Shown here piece by piece: positions 16,981-25,260 of a DNA stretch of 64,000 bases (the stretch's first letter is position 1; each line of letters starts with the position of its first letter). The position numbers and the translations under genes are program-made. The stretch is from Thermohalobaculum sp965247385 (GTDB lineage Bacteria > Pseudomonadota > Alphaproteobacteria > Rhodobacterales > Rhodobacteraceae), in assembly GCA_965247385.1 (NCBI GenBank), contig CBDFHG010000002.1, positions 558,001-622,000 on the forward strand, written 5' to 3'. The notes under the pieces were generated by a model that searched no databases, was not told the DNA's origin, and was given only the letters and a program-made list of their open reading frames with translations.

Positions 16981-18476
16981 TGAGCGAAACGCCAAGGGAG
17001 CAACTCGTCGAGCTTGGTGATTTTGTGATCGGCGATGCGACTGAGCACATCGGTCAGCCAGGCTTGGGGATCGACGCCGTTGAGCCTGGCGGTCTCGATC
17101 AGGGTATAGGCGATGGCGGCGGATTTACCGCCAGCCTCCGAGCCGACAAAAAGATAATTCTTGCGACCCAGGGCTATCGGCTTCATGGCGCGTTCGGCGG
17201 AATTGTTGTCGATCTCCAGAAAGCCGTGGTCGAGATACGGGCGCAGGCACCTCATCCGGGTCAGGGCGTAACGGATCGCCTTGGCGAGTTCGGACTTGCC
17301 GGAGATCTTTGGCAACCGGGTTTGCAGCCAGGCTTCCAGAGCATCGAAGATCGGTTTGGCGCGGGCTTGCCGGAGTTGGACCCGCTCGATGGGCACACTG
17401 CCGCGGGCATCCTTCTCGACGACGTAGAGCCCGGCGATGCGCTTGATGGCTTCCTCGGCGATGATCGAGCCCTCCGACTGGAAGACATCGGTGAACTTGC
17501 GCCGGATATGGGCCATGCAGGCGACTTCATCGACATCACCGGATCGGTAGAGCTCGTTGAACCCGGCATAGCACCCGTCCGCGTGCATCCAGCCCTTGTA
17601 CCCGGCCAGATGTTTGGTGGGGTGCTCGCCCTTGCGATCGACGGTGAACTGATACCATGCCGCTGGTGGGTCGGCGCCGCCCCATGGCCGTTCGTCGCGA
17701 ACATAGGTCCAGATCCGGGCGGTCCTGCATTTGCCGGTGCCCTTCACCTGCATCTTCAGGGCGGTGTCGTCGGCAAAGATCGCCTGGCCGCGCTGAACAT
17801 GGCGCCCGACCATATCAGCCAATGGTTCCAGCAGTGCCGCCGATTTGCCGACCCGGTCGGACAGGGTCGAGCGGTCGAGATCAATGCCGTCGCGATCGAA
17901 TATCCGGGACTGGCGATAGAGCGGGAGGTGATCGGCATACTTCGAGACCAGCCCATGGGCCAGCAGGCCCGGGCCGGGACGACCCCGCTCGATCGGGCGC
18001 GAGGGCAATGGTGCCTGGCAGATCGCCTCGCAACACGTGCAAGCCATGCGGGGCCGGACAAAGCGGTTCACGATGAACCGGCCAGGGATGTATTCCAGCT
18101 CTTCGGTGACATCTTCGCCGGGTTTCTTCAGAACCTCGCCGCACTTGCCGCAGGCCTCGCCGGGCGACAGCACTTGCTCGTTGCGCGGCAAGCTGTCCGG
18201 CAACGGTTTGCGCTTTGGTTTGTTCTTCGGCCCGGCGACAGTATCAGGCGGCGCGATCTTCGCCGCCGCGATCTCTTCCTCTTCGAGCCCGAGTTCAAGC
18301 TGATCCATCGTCTCCGACTTCGAGCCAAACCGATGGCGGCGATGACCGGCGAGCTGGTGTTCCAGCTTGGCGATCCGGAGCGCCCGGGACTTGACCGTCG
18401 CCACCAATTGCCCCGCGACCACCCTCAATTCCGAGGGATTATCGGGCAGTGATCTGGTCTGGTCCAGCATAGCCAT
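16974..18476 (-). CDS. tnpC: IS66 transposase TnpC
   Basis: 500 residues from ATG 18476 (the frame is open upstream to TTG 18512). An N-terminal leucine-rich coiled coil (about 10-50) precedes the RHRFGSKSE motif and a zinc-finger region with CGKCG and CTCC. The catalytic core contains IFADDT (first Asp), GYKGWMHADGCYAGF (second Asp) and the ADxACMAHIRRKF segment, and the DDE glutamate lies in DNNSAERAMKPIALGRKN. It ends with the IS66_C domain. Length is normal, so the enzyme looks intact. Confidence 0.95.
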   Translation of the reverse strand: MAMLDQTRSLPDNPSELRVVAGQLVATVKSRALRIAKLEHQLAGHRRHRFGSKSETMDQLELGLEEEEIAAAKIAPPDTVAGPKNKPKRKPLPDSLPRNEQVLSPGEACGKCGEVLKKPGEDVTEELEYIPGRFIVNRFVRPRMACTCCEAICQAPLPSRPIERGRPGPGLLAHGLVSKYADHLPLYRQSRIFDRDGIDLDRSTLSDRVGKSAALLEPLADMVGRHVQRGQAIFADDTALKMQVKGTGKCRTARIWTYVRDERPWGGADPPAAWYQFTVDRKGEHPTKHLAGYKGWMHADGCYAGFNELYRSGDVDEVACMAHIRRKFTDVFQSEGSIIAEEAIKRIAGLYVVEKDARGSVPIERVQLRQARAKPIFDALEAWLQTRLPKISGKSELAKAIRYALTRMRCLRPYLDHGFLEIDNNSAERAMKPIALGRKNYLFVGSEAGGKSAAIAYTLIETARLNGVDPQAWLTDVLSRIADHKITKLDELLPWRFAQT

Positions 18477-18544
18477 TCCATACCAGAACGGGGCACTGAA
18501 GGGAATCCCCAAAGCGTCATATTTCTCTGTTTTTGTTCAAAAAA

Positions 18545-18892
18545 TCATCCTGCCGTCAGGGGCCGCCAGGTGCGCAGCGGCGTGCGCCAATCAATGCCCT
18601 CCAACAGCATCGCCAGTTGCGCCGATGTCACCGACAACCTGCCATGCGCCGGCGATGGCCAGACGAACCTGCCGCGCTCCAGACGCCTGGAAAACAGACA
18701 CGCCCCTTGCCCGTCCCACCATATGACCTTGATCAGATCGCCGCGCCGTCCCCGGAACACGAACAGGTGCCCGGAATACGGGTCCTGCTCCAGAACCTTC
18801 TCGGCCAGCGCCGACAAACCGTTGAACCCCTTGCGCATATCGGTAACGCCAGCCGCCAGCCAGACCTTCGTCTGCACGGCAACCGGGATCAT
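18545..18892 (-). CDS. tnpB: IS66 accessory protein TnpB
   Basis: 115 residues reading VWLAAGVTDMRKGFNGLSAL, then GHLFVFRGRRGDLIKVIWWD, the invariant core of IS66 Orf2/TnpB. It is needed for transposition of this family but its biochemical role is not settled. It overlaps the tnpA stop by 4 bp and stops 68 bp before the tnpC ATG. Confidence 0.95.
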   Translation of the reverse strand: MIPVAVQTKVWLAAGVTDMRKGFNGLSALAEKVLEQDPYSGHLFVFRGRRGDLIKVIWWDGQGACLFSRRLERGRFVWPSPAHGRLSVTSAQLAMLLEGIDWRTPLRTWRPLTAG

Positions 18893-19245
18893 GCGCTCAG
18901 ACCTCGCGCCAACAGCACCACCATGTCCGGATCAAAGGCACCGCTGAGCGTCAGACGATGGCCCGATGCAAGGGCAATCTCGGCCCGGCTGTCCCTGACA
19001 GGGCTGATCGGCTCCGGCGCGGCGGTGATCGCAGTCGACATCACCTCGACAGGCAGGAAAAATACCCCATCACCACCCGGCCCAAACCGCGGATCACGAC
19101 GCCACCCGAACACCATGTTCGCGCTCAGCCCGTGATGGCGCGCCACCGATGCAACCGAAGCCCCAGGCTCAAGCGCCTCGGCCACAACACGGCGCTTGAA
19201 CGCATTCGAGTAGCTCCACCACTTGCCTCTACGATGATCCGTCAA
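18889..19245 (-). CDS. tnpA: IS66 accessory protein TnpA
   Basis: About 118 residues if translation begins at TTG 19245 (MTDHRRGKWWSYS); an open frame extends to 19311 but without family similarity. It has a helix-turn-helix (FKRRVVAEALEPGASVASVA, then RHHGLSANMVFGWRRD) that should bind the element ends. The stop overlaps the tnpB start, so the two are translationally coupled. Confidence 0.88.
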   Translation of the reverse strand: MTDHRRGKWWSYSNAFKRRVVAEALEPGASVASVARHHGLSANMVFGWRRDPRFGPGGDGVFFLPVEVMSTAITAAPEPISPVRDSRAEIALASGHRLTLSGAFDPDMVVLLARGLSA

Positions 19246-19322
19246 GTTCAAGTGTCCGCGTAATTCAAACGGACACGATCGCCCGCGATCACCCGAAGGC
19301 TCGCACGCCAATCACAAACCCT

Positions 19323-19494
19323 TCAAGGTCGGGGAGACCGGACGGTTACGGCCCGGGCGGCCTCCGCCCGGGTCATGCCATCATATACGGCGGCGATTGA
19401 AAGCAGTCGCCGCGCTTGATTGCTGTCATCACAGCGCGAGGCATGGCAGCGAGCTTGAGCAGCATCATAGTCTTCTCGTAGGGGAACAGTCATC
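19323..19494 (-). pseudogene. IS630-family transposase N-terminal fragment
   Basis: From ATG 19494 the minus strand encodes MTVPLREDYDAAQ, then ARRLLSIAAVYDGMTRAEAA, the N-terminal helix-turn-helix of IS630-type transposases. Homology stops after about 50 codons, next to the IS66 element, so an older IS630 copy seems truncated there. Its outer end near 19553-19600 carries GGGAATCCCC and CAATGACTTTTGGTATA. Confidence 0.7.
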
Positions 19495-19904
19495 GTGGGA
19501 AACCTCCAAGACACCGAATCGGGTGCCCATAGAATCACAGAACACTAAATATGGGAATCCCCGAAAAAGAGTCACAATCAATGACTTTTGGTATAAACGC
19601 GTCTCGCCCTGATTTTAGAGCCAAATGCGGCTGGGATCAGAGCGTGTATGACGCGACGGAGAGGGTCGCAAAGAAAATCGCGGTGGCAATTACCAGGGAA
19701 TAGAGCAGGTAGGTCGTTTCAAACCTCAGTTCCGCATCTGATGCTCTTGCATCGGTGCCAAGCCATTTCGAGTTCGGCGATTTCTCCTTGAGGTTAGGCT
19801 GATTCGCCCTGCACGGCTGTGACGATCATCACCTTGGCGCAAAAGCGAAACCGTCGGCCCCAATGTAGGACCGGCGGCGAACCAGCTGGCGATTGCAGCG
19901 CGTA
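19495..19904. other. Intergenic stretch with IS edge and a possible short relic
   Basis: The left 120 bp look like an IS630-type terminus (TTTTGGTATA at about 19581). On the minus strand, 19635-19790 is an open frame of about 50 codons ending in a hydrophobic stretch (YLLYSLVIATAIFFATLSVA) but it lacks a start codon, so I read it as a relic of a membrane protein. I see no other gene. Confidence 0.35.
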
Positions 19905-20696
19905 TCAGTGCGCCAGGATCTGGCTCAAGAACAGCTTGGTGCGGTCGGATTTCGGATTCAGGAAGAACTCCTCCGGCTCGTTCTCCTCGACGATCTGACC
20001 CTCGTCCATGAAGATCACCCGGTTTGCCACCCTGCGGGCGAAACCCATCTCATGGGTCACCACGAGCATGGTCATGCCATCCTCGGCTAGGCCTACCATG
20101 GTGTCGAGCACCTCCTTGATCATCTCGGGATCCAAGGCCGAGGTCGGCTCGTCGAACAGCATGATGCGGGGGTTCATGCACAGCGAGCGGGCGATCGCCA
20201 CGCGTTGCTGCTGACCGCCGGAGAGCTGACCCGGGAACTTGTGCGCCTGCTCGGGGATCTTCACCCGCTCGAGGAAGTGCATCGCCTCCTTCTCAGCCTC
20301 TTTCTTCGGCGTCTTACGTACCCAGATCGGGGCCAGTGTGCAGTTCTCGAGGATGGTCAGATGCGGAAACAGGTTGAAGTGCTGGAACACCATCCCGACC
20401 TCGGCGCGGACCTTGTCGATGTTCTTCAGGTCCGAGTTCAGTTCGATCCCATCGACGACGATTTCGCCCTTCTGGTGTTCCTCCAGCCGGTTGATGCAGC
20501 GGATCAGGGTCGACTTGCCGGACCCGGAGGGTCCGCAGACCACGATCCGTTCGCCCCGGTTGACGGTCAGGTTGATGTCACGCAGGACATGAAACTCGCC
20601 ATACCACTTGTTCATATTGGTGATCTGGATGGCAATCTCGTCCGAGACATGCATCTTCGAGAGGTCGGCGTGGATGTCTTCGGCAGCTTCAGACAT
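19905..20696 (-). CDS. bztD: Amino-acid ABC transporter ATPase (BztD/AapP type)
   Basis: 263 residues. Walker A GPSGSGKST, Q-loop VFQHFNLFPH, signature LSGGQQQRVA, Walker B RIMLFDEPTSALDP and the switch His in VTHEMGFAR are all present. It is the polar-amino-acid class (GlnQ-like) and energises the two permeases encoded just upstream. Last gene of the operon bztA-bztB-bztC-bztD, with a 27-bp gap to bztC. BztABCD systems import glutamate, glutamine, aspartate and asparagine; the exact specificity here is inferred. Confidence 0.95.
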   Translation of the reverse strand: MSEAAEDIHADLSKMHVSDEIAIQITNMNKWYGEFHVLRDINLTVNRGERIVVCGPSGSGKSTLIRCINRLEEHQKGEIVVDGIELNSDLKNIDKVRAEVGMVFQHFNLFPHLTILENCTLAPIWVRKTPKKEAEKEAMHFLERVKIPEQAHKFPGQLSGGQQQRVAIARSLCMNPRIMLFDEPTSALDPEMIKEVLDTMVGLAEDGMTMLVVTHEMGFARRVANRVIFMDEGQIVEENEPEEFFLNPKSDRTKLFLSQILAH

Positions 20697-20723
20697 GGTT
20701 GTGATTCCTTATTTACTGGTCCC

Positions 20724-21863
20724 TTAACGATCGGTCTTGAGCTTCTTCTCAAGATACATCGAGTAGCGGGACATGCAGAAACAGAAGACCCAGAAGAACA
20801 CTGCGACAAACAGATAGAGCTCCCACAGGATGCCGTTCCATGCCGAACTGGCCCGGATCGGATTCAGCAGGCCGACCGGGTCCAGGAGCCCGATGACCGA
20901 CACCAGCGTGGTGTCCTTGAACAGCCCGATGAAGGTGTTCACGATCCCCGGGATCGAGACCTTCAGCGCCTGCGGCATGATGATCAGCCGAGTGGCCTTC
21001 CAGTAGTTCAGGCCCAGCGCGTCCGCCGCCTCGTACTGGCCCGTCGGCAGCGAGGCCAGACCGCCACGGATCACCTCGGCCATGTAGGCGGATGCGAAGA
21101 ACGTGACCATAATGACGACCCGCAGGATCAGGTCGAAGCTGCTCCCCGGAGGCAAGAAGTAGTTCAGCAGGACCGAGGCCACGAACAGCAGCGTGATCAG
21201 CGGCACGCCGCGGATGAATTCGATGAAGACGACGCACATGGTCTTGATGGCGAACATCGACGATTGGCGTCCCAGCGCCAGAACGATGCCGATCGGCAGC
21301 GAGGCGACGATGCCGGTCACGCCGATGGTGATCGCCAGCAGGAAACCGCCCATCTGGACCGATTCGACGGGCTCCAGTCCGAGACCGCCCCAGAGCAGGA
21401 AAAAGGCGATGATCGGGAAAACGGCCGAGTACATCAAACCGTAGTTCCGGTAGGGCACGTGGTCGAACAGCACCGGCACGGCGGCGAAGCCCATCAGCAC
21501 GAAGGCCAGGAGCGGCCGCCAGTACAGCTCGGGCGGATAGAAGCCGAACGCGAACTGGTTGAACCGCTCGTTGATCACCGCCCAACAGCCGCCCGCGACG
21601 CCCTCGCCATGGGCCTCCGCAATGATCTCGCGGCACTCGCCGAGCGAGCCGGCATTCCAGACCCCTTTCAGGAACATCCAGTCGAACAGCGGCGGAACAA
21701 CCAGCACGATGGCCAGGACCGAGACAATCGTCAGGATGCTGTTGACGACCCCGTCGAACAGGTTCGCCTTCACCCAGTGGATTGGGCCGACCTCGGAAGC
21801 GGGTGGCGGCGAGGGCGCAATCGGCCCGGAGGCGACATAGGCGATATTGCGTTCGCTGCTCAT
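20724..21863 (-). CDS. bztC: Amino-acid ABC transporter permease (BztC/AapM type)
   Basis: 379 residues from ATG 21863, which overlaps the bztB stop (ATGA). It has a large N-terminal insertion characteristic of BztC/AapM, about eight hydrophobic segments and the permease EAA loop EAADALGLNYWKATRLIIMP followed by QALKVSIPG. It partners BztB in the inner membrane. Confidence 0.93.
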   Translation of the reverse strand: MSSERNIAYVASGPIAPSPPPASEVGPIHWVKANLFDGVVNSILTIVSVLAIVLVVPPLFDWMFLKGVWNAGSLGECREIIAEAHGEGVAGGCWAVINERFNQFAFGFYPPELYWRPLLAFVLMGFAAVPVLFDHVPYRNYGLMYSAVFPIIAFFLLWGGLGLEPVESVQMGGFLLAITIGVTGIVASLPIGIVLALGRQSSMFAIKTMCVVFIEFIRGVPLITLLFVASVLLNYFLPPGSSFDLILRVVIMVTFFASAYMAEVIRGGLASLPTGQYEAADALGLNYWKATRLIIMPQALKVSIPGIVNTFIGLFKDTTLVSVIGLLDPVGLLNPIRASSAWNGILWELYLFVAVFFWVFCFCMSRYSMYLEKKLKTDR

Positions 21864-23563
21864 GATTCCGAACCCTCCCGGACGCGATAAAAGAAGGTGA
21901 CGTTGGGCCGGGCTCCGAACACCGTGTAGCCGATCGTGGCCAGCCGGGCCGCGAGCCCACCGAACACGACAACACTGGTACTGACACCGGTTATTTCGCC
22001 GAAGGGCAGGCCGATCAGCACCGCCAGAATGAAGATCACAAGCTCGACGCCCACGAAGTCGATGAAGCGGTAGTGCTTGAAGATAGCGGTCACAAACGTT
22101 GTGGCGGAGAAGATGATCAGCAACAGCGAGATTATCTGCTTGCTCGTGCTCCACAGATAGTAGCTGTCGCGCCCCTCGCTCGAATCGAGGAACACGTAGT
22201 AGAGCATCATCACCAGAGTGGCGCCGTAGAGCACCACCACCAGGTTCAGCCAGCTCGCGACCCCGTAGTCGGGCTGCATCTTGGCGTCGCCCTTCTTCAG
22301 GACCTCCCATTTGCCGCTGACGCCCGCGAACAGGGCCAGAACGCTGAACCCGCCTCCGGCGACCGAGGTGCGCTCGACCAGCTTCACCTGCTCGTTGTAG
22401 AGGTTCATGACAAACGAGATCGACAACGAGATGGTCAGGTAGAACGCCATCAGCAGCATCAGCGTCTCGAACTCCTTGCCGGTCTGGTTCAGGGTGATGC
22501 CGCCCAGCGTGCCGGTGACGTCCATGTAGCCGATTGCCAGTGCCAGCGACGAGTTCTTGGTCAGGTTCAGGTATTGCGAGATCAGTGGCGGGATGATCAC
22601 CCGCAGCGCCTGGGGCAGGACGATCATCGTCATCGTCCGGCCCGGCTGGAGGCCCAGCGCGAAGGCCGCCTCGGTCTGGCCCTTGCTGACCGCCTGGATG
22701 CCGGCGCGTACATTCTCGGCGATGAAGGCGCCGGTATATATCGACAGTGCCAGCCACAGCGCCACCAGCGAGGTGCGGGCGTAGAGGCCGCCCTTGAAGT
22801 TGAAGCCCTTGAGTTCGGGATACTCGAGACCGATCGGCAGCCCCATGACCAGATAGGCCAGCAAGGTCGCGCCGACGACGATGCCGAGCTTGATCCAGAT
22901 CACCGGCAGGTGTTCGCCGGTTGCCTGCTGGCGCCTGGTTGCCCAGCGGCCGAACCAGATCGCAACGCAGACCGACGCGATGAAGGCGAGCACCACATAG
23001 AGCGAACCTTCCATGAAGGTCGGCATCGGGAAATATAAGCCGCGGTTGGTCGGTACAACGAAGCCGCCCAGCAGCGCCTCGGCCTTCTTCGGGTGCGGTA
23101 GGGTTTCGTCCAGAACGGCCGATAACAGCAGGATCTGGATCAGCACCGGAATATTGCGGACGCCCTCGATATAGACCGTCATCAGCCGTGACACGATCCA
23201 GTTGTTCGACAGCCGCAGCACACCGGCGGTCACGCCGAGCAAGGTGGCGAGGATACAGCCCATCACCGCGATCAGCAGCGTGTTCAGCAGGCCGACGACC
23301 GCCGCCGTCGAATGGCTTGAGCGCGAGGTGTATTCGATCAGACGCTGGTTGATGTCGTAGGAGGACGGTCCGGACATGAAGCCGAAGCTGAATTCCTTGC
23401 CGAGAGCGGCGAGGTTCTCCTTCACGTTGTTGACCAGATAGTAGCCGACCATAAAGACCGCAATCAATGCGATGATCTGCAGGAAGGTCGACCGGTAACG
23501 GCTGTCGGTCCACAGCATGTCGATGCGGAACGATGCCTTCGGAGCCTCTGTTGTAACAGTCAT
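21860..23563 (-). CDS. bztB: Amino-acid ABC transporter permease (BztB/AapQ type) with C-terminal extension
   Basis: 567 residues, about 150 longer than typical BztB/AapQ (near 400-430). The family portion ends around residue 395 (SFVMNLYNEQVKLVERT). The EAA loop TEAAFALGLQPGRTMTMIVL and the preceding membrane segments are normal. The additional ~170 residues contain about four more hydrophobic helices (LNLVVVLYGATLVMMLYYVF, then ISLLLIIFSATTF and VELVIFILAVLIG). The stop overlaps bztC. The extension has no obvious counterpart I know, and there is no frameshift in it. Confidence 0.9.
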   Translation of the reverse strand: MTVTTEAPKASFRIDMLWTDSRYRSTFLQIIALIAVFMVGYYLVNNVKENLAALGKEFSFGFMSGPSSYDINQRLIEYTSRSSHSTAAVVGLLNTLLIAVMGCILATLLGVTAGVLRLSNNWIVSRLMTVYIEGVRNIPVLIQILLLSAVLDETLPHPKKAEALLGGFVVPTNRGLYFPMPTFMEGSLYVVLAFIASVCVAIWFGRWATRRQQATGEHLPVIWIKLGIVVGATLLAYLVMGLPIGLEYPELKGFNFKGGLYARTSLVALWLALSIYTGAFIAENVRAGIQAVSKGQTEAAFALGLQPGRTMTMIVLPQALRVIIPPLISQYLNLTKNSSLALAIGYMDVTGTLGGITLNQTGKEFETLMLLMAFYLTISLSISFVMNLYNEQVKLVERTSVAGGGFSVLALFAGVSGKWEVLKKGDAKMQPDYGVASWLNLVVVLYGATLVMMLYYVFLDSSEGRDSYYLWSTSKQIISLLLIIFSATTFVTAIFKHYRFIDFVGVELVIFILAVLIGLPFGEITGVSTSVVVFGGLAARLATIGYTVFGARPNVTFFYRVREGSES

Positions 23564-23609
23564 GCGTCCGCCCCTTACTTTCGCTTTAGCGCGAAAAGTT
23601 ATTTGTAAT

Positions 23610-23698
23610 CAGTTATATCAACTTGCACTGATCAGAACCCATGGCGAACCTCCTCCTATGTTCGCCACATTGATTCAGACTTCAGCCGGTTTGGGAAT
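23610..23698 (-). repeat. Dispersed repeat, copy 1 (IS91-type terminus?)
   Basis: About 90 bp almost identical, in reverse orientation, to 57169-57266. The shared blocks include TTCTGATCAGTGCAAGTTG and AAACCGGCTGAAGTCTGAAT, the second continuing as CAATGTGGCGAAC; the two copies differ mainly in a short GGAGG-rich stretch. Copy 2 adjoins an IS91-type transposase relic, so this is probably a solo end of the same element, here between bztB and bztA. Confidence 0.8.
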
Positions 23699-23736
23699 CC
23701 CCAAAATGAGTCAGCCTTCGCGCAAGCTGTATTAGA

Positions 23737-23762
23737 GGGCGCGCCCGTTTCCGGGCGCGCCC
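23737..23762 (-). terminator. Strong hairpin after bztA
   Basis: A perfect 11-bp GC stem (23737-23747 with 23752-23762) and a GAAA loop on the minus strand, nine bases after the bztA stop. The T-run is poor, so it may attenuate rather than fully stop transcription, giving more bztA than permease mRNA, a common arrangement for binding-protein genes. Confidence 0.6.
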
Positions 23763-23771
23763 CTTATCCGA

Positions 23772-24791
23772 TCAGCGGAACGGCGCCGAGTAGATCAGGC
23801 CACCCTCGGTATACAGCGCGTTCAGGCCGCGCGCCAAACCGATCGGCGTATTGACGCCGATATTCCGCTCGAAGATCTCGCCAAAGTTGCCGCCGGAGGC
23901 GATCGCGTTCACGGCCCAGCTCTTGTCAAGGCCGATCATGGCACTGTACTCGCCCTCGGTGCCGAGCAACCGGTTGACCTCCGGATCCTTGCCGGCCGAG
24001 CCAGCCATGCCAGCGACATTTGCGGCGGTGATGCCCTTTTCCTCGGCGATGATCAGGGCATTGAGGGTCCAGCGGACAATATCACCCCATTCGTCGTCGC
24101 CATGACGGACCAAGGGGCCGAGCGGCTCTTTCGAGATGATCTCGGGCAGGATCACGTGATCGTCCGGGCTCTCGAAGGTCGAGCGGGTCGCGGCCAAGCC
24201 CGAGGCGTCGGTGGTGTAGACGTCGCAGGCGCCGGCGAGGTACTTGGACTGTGACTCGGCATTGGTCTCAACCGGCACCGGCTCGTAGGACATGCTGTTC
24301 GTACGGAAGTAGTCCGCCAGGTTCAGTTCGGTGGTGGTGCCGGTCTGGATGCAGACCGTGGCGCCGTCGAGCTCGGTGGCCGACGACACGCCCAACGCCT
24401 TTGGCACCATGAAGCCCTGACCATCATAATAGTTCACGCCGACGAAGGTGAATTTGAGGTCGGCGTCGCGCGAGAAGGTCCAGGTGGTGTTGCGCGCCAG
24501 CATGTCGATCTCGCCCGAGGCAAGCGCTGTGAAGCGGGTCTTGCCGGTGGTTGGCGTGAACTTGACCGCTTTCGGGTCGCCGAAGACCGCCGCCGCAACA
24601 GCGCGGCAGAGCGCGATATCGTACCCGTCCCACTCGCCATCGGCGGTGGTGAAAGCAAAGCCCGCAACGCCGGTGGAGATACCGCACTGCACGAAGCCCT
24701 TCGCCTTGACGTCGTCAAGGGTTCCGGCTGCGGCAACGCCCGCCACGAGACCCGCGGCGGCCAACGCGCCAAAGAATACGGATGTTTTCAT
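23772..24791 (-). CDS. bztA: Amino-acid ABC transporter substrate-binding protein (BztA/AapJ type)
   Basis: 339 residues with a signal peptide (MKTSVFFGALAAAGLVAGVA, cleavage near AAA-GT). The family-3 solute-binding fold is clear: GFAFTTADGEWDGYDIALCR, RFTALASGEIDMLARNTTWT and the CDVYTTDASGLAAT segment. It acts in the periplasm and feeds BztBC. The RBS is AGAGGAAA. It is separated from bztB by 208 bp holding the hairpin and the dispersed repeat, so the transposon end sits inside the operon. Confidence 0.95.
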   Translation of the reverse strand: MKTSVFFGALAAAGLVAGVAAAGTLDDVKAKGFVQCGISTGVAGFAFTTADGEWDGYDIALCRAVAAAVFGDPKAVKFTPTTGKTRFTALASGEIDMLARNTTWTFSRDADLKFTFVGVNYYDGQGFMVPKALGVSSATELDGATVCIQTGTTTELNLADYFRTNSMSYEPVPVETNAESQSKYLAGACDVYTTDASGLAATRSTFESPDDHVILPEIISKEPLGPLVRHGDDEWGDIVRWTLNALIIAEEKGITAANVAGMAGSAGKDPEVNRLLGTEGEYSAMIGLDKSWAVNAIASGGNFGEIFERNIGVNTPIGLARGLNALYTEGGLIYSAPFR

Positions 24792-25260
24792 TTTGTGTTT
24801 CCTCTTAGATTCTGTTGAGCCGCGCTTTGCGCGGAGCGGACTCGGCTGCCCGCATATTTGGTTTGGATGGGGTCATCCCCGTCGAAAGTTGAGCAGCCTA
24901 ACCTCGCGGCGTCAAGCACCGAGACCAGATTCGCCCATTTGATGTGGATTCGGAGCCAATTTTGCGAGAATCTGGCATGTGTTACCGCCGAACGGGTGCT
25001 TTTGGCTGATCCCAAGGGTGAAAGAACCTCGAATCCTTCGCAAAAACTTGTTGTTTTCAGCCAAAATTCGCCCAAATGAACCGCAAAATTCGAAGAGGTT
25101 TTTCTCGATTCACCATCACGATTGAGAGATATCGCCCCGAGATCGCCCCGTTGGTAAATTGGTTTGACCGCATCCACCATGGATCGAATCACCTCACACT
25201 TGACCGCCCAACGCTGCGCGATAAGGTTCCCGCGCGTATCTCTCCAGGAGCAAACACCCG
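24792..25260. other. Divergent intergenic region, bztA and metC
   Basis: About 470 bp between two divergent genes, noticeably AT-richer than the flanks around 24950-25170. It must carry the bztA and metC promoters, but I could not choose a convincing box pair. A short frame from ATG 25076 (MNRKIRRGFSRF) is not supported. Confidence 0.4.

Larger units (their letters stand above)
16974..19245 (-). mobile_element. IS66-family element, coding part (tnpA-tnpB-tnpC)
   Basis: Three adjacent minus-strand genes in the order tnpA (19245), tnpB (18892), tnpC (18476) make a complete IS66 set; all frames are open. I could not define the terminal inverted repeats. The interval 19240-19275 contains a small GTGTCCG/CGGACAC palindrome that may belong to the right end. 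Confidence 0.9.

Noticed and set aside
16974..19245. IS66 genes as part of the 4259-4730 relic
   Set aside because: The two transposases differ clearly in their C-terminal motifs (NNACERALR against NNSAERAMK), so they come from different IS66 lineages.
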